DNA of 64,000 bases from Ustilaginoidea virens. Lineage: Eukaryota; Ascomycota; Sordariomycetes; Hypocreales; Clavicipitaceae. Where the stretch lies: assembly GCF_000687475.1 (NCBI RefSeq), contig NC_057318.1, forward strand, positions 2,418,001-2,482,000, written 5' to 3'. Position 1 is the first letter of the stretch. Each line of letters starts with the position of its first letter. The notes under the pieces are model-generated. The model saw only the letters and a program-made list of their open reading frames with translations. It was not told the DNA's origin and did no database searches. Both the position numbers and the translations under genes were made by a program. Shown here in pieces: positions 38,261 to 47,812 of this stretch.

Positions 38261-40226
38261 ATAATAGCTTCTGGTATTCTGTATTAGTAGCTATAGGGGC
38301 AGGAGTAGGGCTAGTAGCCACTACGGGATTTTCGCTAGTCGTAATAGCGGGATTTTCGCTAGTCGTAATAGCGGGCTTTTCGCTAGTCGTAATAGCAGGA
38401 GAGTTAGCAGTAGGGCTAATAGCCTCTACAGGTTCCTTACTAGTCGCAGTAGTAAGAATAGGGGTAATAGTAGTATCCTCAGGATCACTATAATCAGCAG
38501 GGTTAGTAGGGCTAGGGACCTCTACTACTATACTATTAGTAGTATAATGGCTACATAGTTGATATAGCAGTGGTGTGTCTATTCCTTTCTGTAGAAAGAA
38601 AAAGCCGTATTTTTCAAAGTTAAAAATGCCGATGCATTTACGGCTTACTGACCAAAGCTGATTTTTAATTAATACCCCTTTAGCGGCATAGTGCTTTACA
38701 CCGCTAATAATATTAATATCCAAGGTAGGAATATATAGGGCATTCTTAAGCTCTATAATACCCCATTTCGTAGGGTTAATGCCCTATAGCACAGTAAATC
38801 GTGCTGTGCCCTAACCAATAGGGGAAATAGGGCCACCACTAGTAGTAATAATAGGCTTATCACCCTTCTCAAAATGGTGAAAAGTAGTGAAATGCTTCTT
38901 ATCATTAACAATATGATAAGTAGAGCCTGTATCGTAAAAGAGGGCATCCTTCGGGGTCCTACCGCCTGATTTAGCACTATAGCTTATAGCTAAAGGCTGG
39001 TTATCAGTAGATATAGTAGTAGAAGAAGAGGAATAAGATATATTAGTATCTTGGGTATTATAATTGCCTATAATAAAGGCCTCGACATCTTACTGATTAT
39101 TGCTAGAGTCTTGTTTCTTCTTTTGTTGCTGCTTCTTTTTCCTATTATTAGTAGAATTATTCTTACTATTATTAGTCGAAGCGGCATTAGTAGACCCTTT
39201 ATTTTTAGAGTCCTTAGAAGCCTTGAGCTATTTAGGGTTATTATTAGCAGCCACCTTATTAGACCCTTTAGAACGCTGTTCTTCTAGTAGGTCAACCATA
39301 AAATACTAGAGGTTAAATTTGCTACTATTAATAACACCCTGGGCGCTATAAGCCCTAATCATAGAGCGTTGACGTTCCATCCAGTAGGTAAATACCCCCT
39401 CTACAGCCCATAGATACTAGTTAATTTGGTCGAAAGAGTCGATCTTAGAACCTAAAATTCTAAGGCGAGAAATATAGCTGTTAAATTCGCTGTTAAACGC
39501 CTCTAAAGTGCCTTTATAACCGGTAAAGGTAAGGGTATAAAAGGTAGGGTATAAGTATGCCCGCTATACTTCTGGTGAGTGGCAGTATTAGGCTACTAGT
39601 AGAAGGTAGGCTTCCTCTGGGTTATTACACCAATCTATAGCCTCTACAGCTTCTTCACCACAGCTATTCTTTAGCATTAGTAGTAGAAGTGCCTGCTCAG
39701 ACTCATTAAAGTGCCTTGCTATAGAGGGGTCGTTAATAAAGTTAGCTATTTTAAAGGCCCTAAGTTGTATAGTAAGGGCCTGCTTCCACTGGTCGAAATT
39801 ATAGGGGCTTTTTAGCTTTTAGGATTCTTTAAAGCGGTTAGCAGTCTTCGCTAATTCTTTAATAGCCCTATCACTAATTTAATTAGTAATAGTTGTTATT
39901 GGTGACGTTATATAAATAGGCTCTTTACCCTTATATTTTATAGGGGTAGAAGGTTAGTCAATTTCCATAACGTCAGCTTTACTATTATTATTATCTTTAG
40001 TAGTAGTCGTCCTAGTGGAAGGTCCAGCTTTAGTGGCTTTAGTAGGCTTCTTATTAGTAGCCTGGGTAGCCTAGGTATTATTATTTTGCCTACTAACTAG
40101 GCCCTATATAAGGTCAGTTAGTATATTCATCTAGGATTTCATATCGTCTATATCTAGCTATAGCTATATATTAGTATTAACTTCAGTATCGGATTTAGGG
40201 ACCTTATAGGATCCTAACTCTGCCAT
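38261..40226 (-). pseudogene. Copia-1 gag and aspartic protease (broken)
   Basis: The likely gag start is the ATG at 40226 (minus), reading MAELGSYKVP. A Lys/Asn/Ser-rich nucleocapsid-like stretch follows near 39100-39300. The protease motif YDTGST (DTGST at 38919-38933) is intact and is followed by HIVND, as in copia proteases. The segment 38259-38723 is open for 154 codons and contains three perfect or near-perfect 8-residue repeats. Gag forms the particle and the protease would cut the polyprotein. Several stops, such as one near 38814, interrupt it. Confidence 0.88.
38325..38396 (-). repeat. Three 24-bp in-frame tandem repeats in the copia polyprotein
   Basis: Units begin at 38325, 38349 and 38373. 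The first two are identical and the third differs by one base. In sense they encode an 8-residue Thr/Ser/Glu/Asn/Pro/Ala/Ile unit in the linker between protease and integrase. Confidence 0.9.
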
Positions 40227-40494
40227 AGTGGGCAAAAAGGGTTTAAAAATCCGTTAAAAAATAGTGCCGATAGTTATAAAAACAGAGGAATAACTAGCTA
40301 AATAGCTAGCAAAATAGTCGAATAACTGGTAAAATAGCCAAGTAACTAGCTAGACAGCTAGTAAATATAGTGGCTAGTAGCCTACTATAAAAGGTAACCG
40401 CAGAATATAGCGGCAGGTCTTAATATAAAAAAGCACGGATGCCGTAGGCGTTGTGCAAGTCCGTATTATAGCATTGGTATTCAAGGTGCTTATA

Positions 40495-40770
40495 TGGTGC
40501 TGTAATATAAAGGTGCCGTAAGTGCCGTAGGTGCCATAGGTGCCGTAGGTGCTATAGGTGCCGTAATATAAAAGGTGCCGTAAATGCCGTACTAAAAGTG
40601 CTATAAGTGGAAGAGTATAACAGGTGCCGTACAGTGCAGTAGGTGTCATACACTAAGTGCAAAGGTATTATATAGTGGTATAGTATGGTAGATATCACAT
40701 TATAAAATCCGTAGGTGCCGTAGGTTACGCCGAAAATAACGTAAAATTACGCTAAAAGTGCCGTGAGGTT
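40495..40770 (-). repeat. 9-bp degenerate minisatellite in the copia leader
   Basis: Repeated GGTGCCGTA-like units on + (TACGGCACC in sense) between the primer site and the gag start. It produces a repeated Tyr-Gly-Thr reading frame that I do not regard as a gene. Confidence 0.8.
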
Positions 40771-40976
40771 ACGCCGTAAGTTGCCGTTAGGTACGCCATT
40801 AATTGCCGTAGGGTAATACCGTAGGTAATAAGGGTAAGCCAAAGGTGATAATAGGTAAGCCGAAGTTAATAAGGGTAAGCCGAAGATACCAAAGGATAGC
40901 TATATTAGTAGTACTAATAAGCAAAAGAGACCAAGGGGTAAATACAAAAAGGTAGGGTTAAAACAAAGAAGTAAAA

Positions 40977-40991
40977 CCCGGGCTCATAACC
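40977..40991 (-). other. Copia-1 primer-binding site matching the anticodon arm of initiator tRNA-Met
   Basis: Directly after the 5' LTR the minus strand reads GGTTATGAGCCCGGG. Its complement, CCCGGGCTCATAACC, is the anticodon stem-loop sequence (CAU anticodon) of initiator tRNA-Met. Drosophila copia is known to prime from a 5' half of this tRNA rather than from a 3' end. Confidence 0.85.
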
Positions 40992-41715
40992 TATTGCAAT
41001 TCTCAAGGTCACTATAAAAGCAGAGCCTTACTAGCTAGCTAGATGGCATAAGACTATCTGCGACCTGTGAACTAATCTTAGTATAAATACTAGATTTTTC
41101 ACCAAGTCCTAAGACTATATAAGTGCTATAAAGCAGGGCAAGTGTAAAGGCAAGGCAAATATAAGATAACCAGAAACGCAGGGAAGGTGGGAGTTAAGAG
41201 GCATATAGTGTATTAATAGACTCGATTGTGCTACCCTTCTACTATCTAGAAAGAAGGGGAAAAGCTATCCTATATATACATGAAGGAGGGGTGGGCCTAG
41301 ACACTCAGGGTAGCCAGTAAGAAGGCTCCCCGTAATGCTCGCTATAATACGTCAGCAACCCCGCTATATCCGACCTTTCCAACCACCCTAACCACCGCAC
41401 TAGTAATTAGTCACCACGCTAGTAACTAGCCACCACGCTAATAGGCCACCACGCTAATTTAGCAATGCCACACCACGCTAGTAGGCCGCCACCACGCTAG
41501 TAGGCAACCACGCTAATTTAGCAATGCCACACCTTTTCAACAAGGCCTACCTTACTTGATATACAGTAAATAATCCACTGAAAATCCTTAAGGTAAAAGG
41601 CAAAGGCCTAAGGTAATACTACCATAAGTCCAAGAGGCGGTATAAGGGCCAGAAGGTTAGTAGGCCAGTAGGGCATAAGGCCAGCAGCCTAGTAGGCTAC
41701 TATAGGATTTTAACA
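40992..41715 (-). repeat. 5' LTR of copia-1
   Basis: 724 bp, the same length as the 3' LTR. The few differences seen by eye are all transitions of the RIP type. Confidence 0.95.
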
Positions 41716-41720
41716 GTACA

Positions 41721-41804
41721 ATTGACACCTATATCACACTAGCCGCGCGCACTTACTGTAAGCTTATCCTTAGTATAAGACGGGCGTAGCCCGAATCCTT
41801 GACA
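41721..41804 (-). repeat. 5' LTR of the miniature element, second part
   Basis: The continuation of 26871-27002 after the copia insertion, ending AATCCTTGACA, followed by the TSD gcggc. Confidence 0.85.
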
Positions 41805-43971
41805 GCGGCAGCTATATTTATATAGAGAGGATCCTCTTAATATAATATACTTAATAAGTTCTCTTAGGGATAAGGCGTTAGCTATTTAGTATTAGTTTTA
41901 TTCTATAATAAGAGTAGTATTTATAGATATTATATATATATTAAATTACTCTAGGGGGCTATTCTAAGCTAGAAATGCATATCTAGTACTCCGGCAGATA
42001 ATCCGGAAGGGAAAAACCCGAGGACCGGGGGGAAAACCCTTCCTGCTAGTATAATTGCAACGACTGGGAAGTCGGGCCCCCGGGGGGGCCGACGGGTTTC
42101 CAGCATATAAGAAAGGTAGGTGCACTATCGCTTAGGATTATATCTAGCGATAGTACTGGGAAGAGTGCAAAAGCGATCTAGAAAAAATAGGTCCGGAAAA
42201 AGGTAGGTCTAGTATCTATAGGAGAGAGGTGGTCCCGGGTCGGTATACTATAAATCGAAAGTAAAATGGAGGTTATGTGGGCGGGGCAGCGCCGGCTATA
42301 TAATACGCGCGCCGGCTGCGCGGCGCGCGTATCGCGCGGGGGCATTAAATCAAGAGTAAGGGAATTTTCTATTATCGGGGCCATATCGGCGGCGAATCGG
42401 CTACAAGGGGGGTGCTTAGTAGAAGGTAAGCGGTATTAAGTCAGGGGTTAAGGTGAGCTAAGTATAAAGAGAGGGTGCGGAGGCCTCTAATCAGGCGAGG
42501 ATATAAAGGTGTGGGTGCCCCCCGACTTCTTAATCCCTTTTTCTTCCTTTCTATAGGGCCGTTATTTTTTCCGTATATAATCCCCTTGAGCCCCGTTCTC
42601 TGGCGCTACGGGGAATTTATAGATATTATAAGAGGTACTATAAAGAGCCTAGGTCGGCTAATATAAAAATTCCTAATAGATTCTTATTATTTATTTAAGG
42701 TTCTATAGAGGCAAGACTATACTAGGTGTAGGCCTTTATAGTTAAGGTATAATTCCTTTTATCTATAGGAGACTATTAGGTAGGCTTACTCCCTTTTTAG
42801 GTGCCTTTCTATATTATATCGGCCGTACTATAGGGCCGCTGCATAATAGGCCGCAATATATCTAAACTTAAAACAATTATAGTACTATTTAGGGTATAGG
42901 GCGTTATTATAAGGTTTAGCTTTAAATATCTCTACCTAGTAGATAATACTAGACTTATAAAGCTTATTAGTAAGGTCGATAGAGTTTACGCCTATAATTA
43001 AGGGCGCTTATATAGCAGTCTCGCGTAAGCGGTAAAAGGAGGCTCTAATAAAGCCTTCTCTATTTGCTTTAGTAAAGTTTTAGCAGATTTCTTTAGTTAT
43101 AATATTTACTATATAGCTAGTAGGGAAATTCTTAATAATAAGATTAAATAAGTATTAGTTTAATTCCGCCTCCTGCCTAAAGGCAGGTCGGACTTAAGTC
43201 GTATTAGCAATAAGACTTTTTACTACTTCTTTTATAAAGGTAACGATAGTATCGCTATTATATAGCCTATATACCGCGATTATAGCGTTCCTAGTTGTAG
43301 CTCTATTAAGGGCATCTATAATTTCAATTAGTATTCAGTTGCATAAGACCTCGCTAATACTATTGCCTTTAATTAAAATTTCCCTATAAATATATAGTAG
43401 GACCGGAAGGGGAGCGATAGTATATTAAGGTGGTATAGTAGCGGCGGTATATCGTTATATTGCGATATTTACCTAAGTAGTAGCTGGTATTTATTTCGGG
43501 ATATCCTAAAGGGCCAATTTAATAGCTTTTTTAATAGTTTTCGAAATTATATTAGTAAAAGTGCCAATAGGGTCTAGGATAGCCTTACTGCGGGCCGCAT
43601 TAGCTACGGTTTCTATAATTTTTTATACTCGTTTTAGTACTACTAAAGGGATATAATCCTAGAGCTCTTTTATCGATTCTTTAATTATAATAATAGTAAG
43701 TCGCTTCCGCTTTTAAGTAGGCTTAGTCTCAGTCTGGTTATACTATATGCTATTTGCGATTATAATAGTAGGATTATAGCGGCTATATATAATACCGCCC
43801 TTATTCCCTCTATTGATATCTATTACTTTATTTGCGCCTATTGCGCCTACTCTTTAGATATGATGCGCTATAGGCGAGGGGGGTAAATAGACGAGAGGAA
43901 GCGATTAGGATTATCAGAATTGATTTTAGAGGCGGTTCTATGCCGCTATCTAGGTGCGGGCGAAATCGCGA
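41805..43971 (-). mobile_element. LINE copy 6, 5' part (ORF1 and 5' end)
   Basis: The continuation of the minus-strand LINE after the nested block. The ORF1 region (about 42.6-43.9 kb plus 41.8-41.93 kb) matches 30.6-32.0 kb of copy 7 in reverse complement. The 5' end is GCGAAATCGCGAAAG on + at about 43957-43971, followed by a T-run. It is interrupted by the truncated LINE copy 8. RIP-mutated with no long frame. Confidence 0.82.
41935..42614 (-). mobile_element. LINE copy 8: 680-bp 5'-truncated insertion with 16-bp TSD
   Basis: Only the last part of the LINE 3' region, including tail and stem-loop, inserted in ORF1 of copy 6. The TSD is atttatagatattata (41919-41934, 42615-42630). It is a textbook product of aborted target-primed reverse transcription. 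Confidence 0.92.
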
Positions 43972-43975
43972 AAGT

Positions 43976-44919
43976 TTTTTTGCTTTTATTAGTATTACCC
44001 CTATCGATAATAGTATATAGGGAGGCAATAATAGGACTCTTATATAAAAAGGGGCGAGAGGATATAAAGGGGATAATAGGGCCCCTATATTAAGCGATAG
44101 GGGCTCTGCCGAACTCTTATTATTATTAGAAATAATAATAAGCTTAAAGCTAGGGGGGGAAATATATAACCGTCCTAAAGAGGATATAGACTATAGCGGC
44201 TACAATAGTATTTCTAGCTAGGAACCTCCTCCGCGCCTAGCACTTTTAGGGTCTCTAGCAGACGCTTAGAATAGACCTAATAAGGTTATAGGAGGGTCCT
44301 AGGCGATAGGTATATTCCCATCCACTAGTCCTCTAGACGATATAGCGATAAATCTAATATAATAGCAAACGGGGGGGGGGACCTAGATACCTATTAGTAC
44401 CAGACAATTTACTATACGGATCTAATATAAACGATCTAAGAACTTTCGATAGCACAACTCTATTAGTAAAGACGATTCTCATAATAGTAGTAATACTATA
44501 GACTTACTATTAGAAATAATAGCCTCAGTAACGGTAGATATAAGGATAGAAAAAGGGAGAAAAAAGTATAAAAAAAAATAGATAAAGGAAAAAGCCTTAA
44601 TATAGATAGATTCCTAACCAATAGCTAGCGATAAAATTTTTTCTACTCCACAACAGCTATAATATAATTCCTTCCAGCTAATAGTACTATAACCGGCTTC
44701 GATAAGATTCTATTATATCTACTTAAAGCATACCGACTCTAGCCCCCAATATATTTCTATCGGTCATATAATAGTATATTTATGCGCCCGATTGATATCC
44801 TATATATCTAATTAAGGTTATTTTTGAGGGCTATAAGAGGTTTTAATTAGGAGGCAATATATAAAGGGGATAACTTTAGATAGTTTATTCTTCTAACTCT
44901 AAGGAGGAGAAGGGGGGTA
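43976..44919 (+). mobile_element. Gypsy-B 3' internal region with polypurine tract
   Basis: RIP-mutated sequence ending in the purine run GGAGGAGAAGGGGGG (44903-44917) directly before an LTR start. The reverse complement of 53269-53906 is homologous, for example around the 'aaaattttttc' segment near 44634. No domain could be assigned. From its place it is the C-terminal tail of pol plus the 3' untranslated part. Confidence 0.6.
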
Positions 44920-45163
44920 TATTACGGGCTCGGGCTACGCCCGCGCTATAATATAGCTAGGACACAGGCTACGCCTGCGTCTAGCCTAAGAAGGGCAGCA
45001 GATAGAGTCACGGGACTATACTAGGACTCTAATACGTATTATAATCGGGATATAAATAGATTAGATAGAAGGTTCCTACTTGGATCCTTTTCCTTCCTCT
45101 TTAGTCTATTTAATATATATTATTAACGCCTATTTGCAGCCGCCCTAGGGCCAGTCCTTCATA
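44920..45163 (+). repeat. Gypsy-B 3' LTR
   Basis: Starts TATTACGGGCTCGGGCTACG (originally TG by analogy) and ends near CCAGTCCTTCATA. It is homologous to the LTRs at 53015-53268 (minus) and about 58657-58903. Confidence 0.8.
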
Positions 45164-45348
45164 GTTTATATTATAAAGTGGCTGAGACTTAGGCTGCGCC
45201 TATACCTAGCCTATAATAGGTTATATAAAACAGCGTATAAGACCAGTAGAGTAATATTAAGGGCCATAGCCCGCACTATATATAAGTATATATGAGATTA
45301 TAGAAGGACCCCTATTCGGGCTTTTCTCTTTTCCTCCTTAGTTTTATC
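45164..45348 (+). repeat. Second, partial gypsy-B LTR fragment
   Basis: A diverged copy of the central LTR part (AAAGTGGCTGAGACT.. to TCCTCCTTAG), lacking both ends and closer to the 53015 LTR than to its neighbour. It probably reflects recombination between LTRs. Confidence 0.6.
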
Positions 45349-46073
45349 TGTTACAATTCTAAGGGTAAATATAAAGTGAAGCCGGTATAAAGGCAAGACA
45401 AATATAAATAACTAGAAATGCAGGAAAGTTGAAAAGAGTTAAGAGGCATATAATGCATTAATAAGTTCGATTGTACTACCCTTCTACTATCTAGAAAAAA
45501 GAGGAAAAGCTATCCTAAATATATCTAAAAGAGGGTAGGCCCAAGCATCTAAGATAGCCAATAAGAAAGCTCCTTGTAATGCTCATTATACCACATTATA
45601 TCCAGCCTTACCATATATTTAAAATAAGGCCTGATACGTCATATTAAGTCTTACCAAATATTTTTAAATAATGCCCGGTGTGCCACGTAATATCCAGCCG
45701 TATTAAATATCTTTTAAATAAGGCCCGGTGTGCCACGTAATATCCGGCCTTACCAAATAATTTAAAATAAGACCCGGTACGTCATATCCCGCCTTACCAT
45801 ATGTTTTAAAAAATAAGGCCCGATACGTTATATGAAGCCTTACCAAATTTAAAATAAGGCCCAATACGTCATATCTAGCCTTCCCAAATATTTTAAAAAG
45901 GCCCGATAAAGGCCTATTTTATTTGATATATAGTACTAATCCACTGAAAATCCGGAAGGTAAACAGTAAAAGCCCAAGGTTGGTAAGACTACCGTAAGTC
46001 CGGTAAGACAGTCGTAAGTCCAAGAGACGGTGAAAAGGCCAGTAGTTTGGTAGACTACTATAGGATTTTAATA
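45349..46073 (-). mobile_element. Solo LTR, copia-2 family (no TSD)
   Basis: In sense (minus) TATTAAAATCC..GAATTGTAACA, related to the copia-1 LTR at its ends but diverged inside. It contains a ~50-bp minisatellite (45590-45910). The flanks ttatc and aaact do not match, so its borders were rearranged. The same family lies at 56642-57475. Confidence 0.8.
45590..45910 (-). repeat. ~50-bp minisatellite inside the copia-2 LTR
   Basis: About six degenerate units built on 'taaggcccggtgtgccacgtaatatccagcc..ttaaat'. Unit number differs from the other copy of this LTR. Confidence 0.8.
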
Positions 46074-46137
46074 AAACTATTGCCCTATATATTGCAAGCG
46101 AACCGGTTAAAAGCCTGGCTGGAAGAAGAGGAGCAAT
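46074..46137 (+). mobile_element. Gypsy-A 3' internal end with polypurine tract
   Basis: 64 bp ending in GGAAGAAGAGGAGCAAT directly before the LTR start TATAAGATCCCGCC. Confidence 0.6.
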
Positions 46138-46385
46138 TATAAGATCCCGCCTAGCAACTATAGAATAGGACGTGAGATAGGCTTATAATCCTAGGGAGAG
46201 GACATAAGGACGGTCGGCGACTATAAAGTCGCAAGTCATAGTAAAGGCGCAGACCCTGCAAACTAGCCGCGAGTTCTAGCAGACTCGCATATATATAGCC
46301 ATATAGTCCGGGATACTTCTGATTCCTCTCTAAGCTTTAGTCTAATATACCAGATTGACCCTATCTAGCCTTTCTAAACCTCACA
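46138..46385 (+). repeat. Gypsy-A 3' LTR, left border of the gene island
   Basis: 248 bp, TATAAGATCCCGCC..AAACCTCACA, homologous to 53907-54175. Everything to its right up to 51.95 kb lacks the repeat signature. Confidence 0.8.
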
Positions 46386-46700
46386 AAGAGGATAAATAAG
46401 TATTGAAAAGGAATTGAAAGGTTTAATTTTAATTTTAAAGGTAATTTTATTTTAATATTAAGATATAAGTAGCATTTTAAAAGTTCATATTTATATAATA
46501 ATTATAAGATTTGTCTTTAAATTTTAGGTTTATTATAGAATTTAATAATAAGACACTAAATATTAATTTAATTAAAGTCTACCTAGATATACTAGCTAGA
46601 ATATTAATAATAATATATATTCTGAAGTATAATATAGTAAAACATTCTTTATTAAGTTTATGTAATTGCGTAAATGACGCATTTAAGCTAAGGATAATGG
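46386..46700. other. AT-rich non-coding stretch between gypsy-A LTR and derlin promoter
   Basis: Very AT-rich with no repeat homologue in the window. A 78-codon frame at 46511-46747 is Ile/Asn/Leu-rich with no recognisable domain, and I do not call it a gene. Normal base composition resumes at about 46680. Confidence 0.5.
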
Positions 46701-46956
46701 AACGGCATGATAAGAGTAAGGCCACCTTTCCCATTGTCCCACGCTAGTCATGTTTCCGTCAAAAGGACTGAAACTGGAAACCGAATATAACAGCTTAAAC
46801 CTCTTTGATTGTCCACGTATTTAATCGGCATCTATCTTCATCATTATCCATCCATCCGACAATTTTCGTTGACTCGATTTGGATCTGGGCCTCAAACCCA
46901 TGCCCAAAGACGAGACTTTCCCAGGTGTAGTTTTGAGGCTGTCTGAACATCTAGCC

Positions 46957-47812
46957 ATGAACCAAGTCGTGGAAGGCGGCCATTTGCCACTGGAGGAGTG
47001 GTTTTGGGAAATGCCTGTCTGCACCCGTTGGTGGACAGCAGCGACAGTGTTAACGAGCGCTCTTGTTCAATGTCATATTGTCACGCCTTTTCAACTGTTT
47101 TACAGTTTCCGAGCTGTCTTCATCAAGTCACAGGTAGGTTGACAGCCATCGAAAGCGAAAAGTACTGCTGTCTGCAGTTTCTGGCTGGTCAATAACCCGT
47201 GATTTTGCGTCATTACTCAACGGTTACCCGACTAATTTTACGTCGCAGTACTGGCGGCTCCTCACCACGTTTTTCTATTTTGGGCCTTTCTCGCTTGATT
47301 TACTTTTTCACATTTATTTTCTTCAGAGATACTCCCGTCTACTGGAAGAGTCATCCGGTAGATCGCCAGCCCAGTTCTCTTGGCTGCTGTTCTACGCCAT
47401 GGCCAGCCTAATAATCTTATCGCCCTTGGTCTCGATGCCTTTCCTCGGACAACCTCTTTCGTCGACACTTGTATATATCTGGTCTCGGCGGAACCCAGAC
47501 ACACGGCTTAGCTTTCTGGGGTTGCTCGTCTTCACTGCACCATATTTGCCCTGGGTACTCATGACCTTCAGCCTGTTCATGCATGGTTCCGTTCCGAGAG
47601 ATGAGATTATGGGCGTGGTGATTGGCCATGTTTGGTACTTTTTTAATGACGTGTACCCGCCTCTTTATAACGGATCCCGACCCCTCGACGCACCTTCCTG
47701 GTGGAGACGTCTATTCAACGGTCAGGTTTCAGAAGAGTCCAGAGACGGCTTCAACAACGACTTGATTCCTGCTGGAGGAGGACGAGATCGTGGGGCACCG
47801 CATGTCTTGTAG
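46957..47812 (+). CDS. Derlin, Der1-like ER membrane protein (2 exons, 246 aa)
   Basis: Derlins are rhomboid pseudoproteases of the ER membrane that help extract misfolded proteins for degradation (ERAD). The exons are 46957-47133 (59 codons) and 47249-47812 (187 codons with stop). The 115-bp phase-0 intron has donor GTAGGT, branch site CGACTAATT and acceptor GTCGCAG. Visible features are P-V-x-T-R-W-W and a first membrane helix (residues about 28-42), the derlin WR motif (W61-R62) just after the intron, further hydrophobic segments around 65-85, 105-125 and 150-170, and G-V-V-I-G (181-185) before HVWYFFNDVYP in the last helix. No catalytic Ser/His pair and no clear SHP (p97-binding) box are seen in the Gly/Arg-rich tail. 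Length fits the family (about 210-260 aa). An in-frame ATG at 46900 would add 19 residues; I prefer 46957 because family N-termini are short. It is convergent with SEC23. Whether it is the Der1 or Dfm1 type is unresolved. Confidence 0.93.
47134..47248 (+). other. Derlin intron
   Basis: GTAGGT..GTCGCAG, 115 bp, phase 0, with a CTAAT branch site 13-18 bases before the acceptor. Splicing joins IKSQ to YWRLL, restoring the conserved derlin loop. Confidence 0.93.

Larger units (their letters stand above)
27003..41715 (-). mobile_element. Copia-1 LTR retrotransposon with complete ends, disrupted by LINE copy 7
   Basis: A complete copia element on the minus strand with 724-bp LTRs at both ends and the TSD gtaca (26998-27002, 41716-41720). 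The order in sense is LTR, primer site, gag, protease-integrase, reverse transcriptase-RNase H, polypurine tract, LTR. This INT-before-RT order defines Ty1/copia (Pseudoviridae-type). LINE copy 7 (30439-37783) sits in the integrase. The LTR pair differs at a few positions, all C/T or G/A, as RIP would give. Some ORF fragments survive (for example 154, 151 and 69 codons), so it is less mutated than the LINEs. It is inactive: stops throughout and YINN in place of the catalytic YVDD. Confidence 0.95.
26497..41804 (-). mobile_element. Miniature LTR retroelement (TRIM-like, ~590 bp) split by copia insertion
   Basis: Two direct LTRs of about 217 bp flank only 156 bp of internal sequence. On the + strand, LTR-a is 26497-26714, the internal part is 26715-26870, and LTR-b is 26871-27002 plus 41721-41804 (separated by the copia element). 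The ends are TGT..ACA and the TSD is gcggc (26492-26496, 41805-41809). Without the copia insertion the element is 590 bp. No coding capacity is possible, so it needs a helper. This size and structure match TRIM elements. The orientation is inferred from a purine-rich stretch next to LTR-a read on the minus strand. A solo LTR of the same family lies at 52415-52633. Confidence 0.85.

Noticed and set aside
40374..40649. 91-codon frame with repeated Tyr-Gly-Thr
   Set aside because: A translation of the 9-bp minisatellite in the copia leader, with no independent evidence of coding.
42178..42666. Two short frames in the truncated LINE copy 8 and its junction
   Set aside because: One lies wholly in LINE 3' non-coding sequence and the other crosses the TSD junction.
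46511..46747. 78-codon frame upstream of derlin
   Set aside because: Very AT-rich, low complexity, no domain and no homologue in the window; expected by chance in such sequence.
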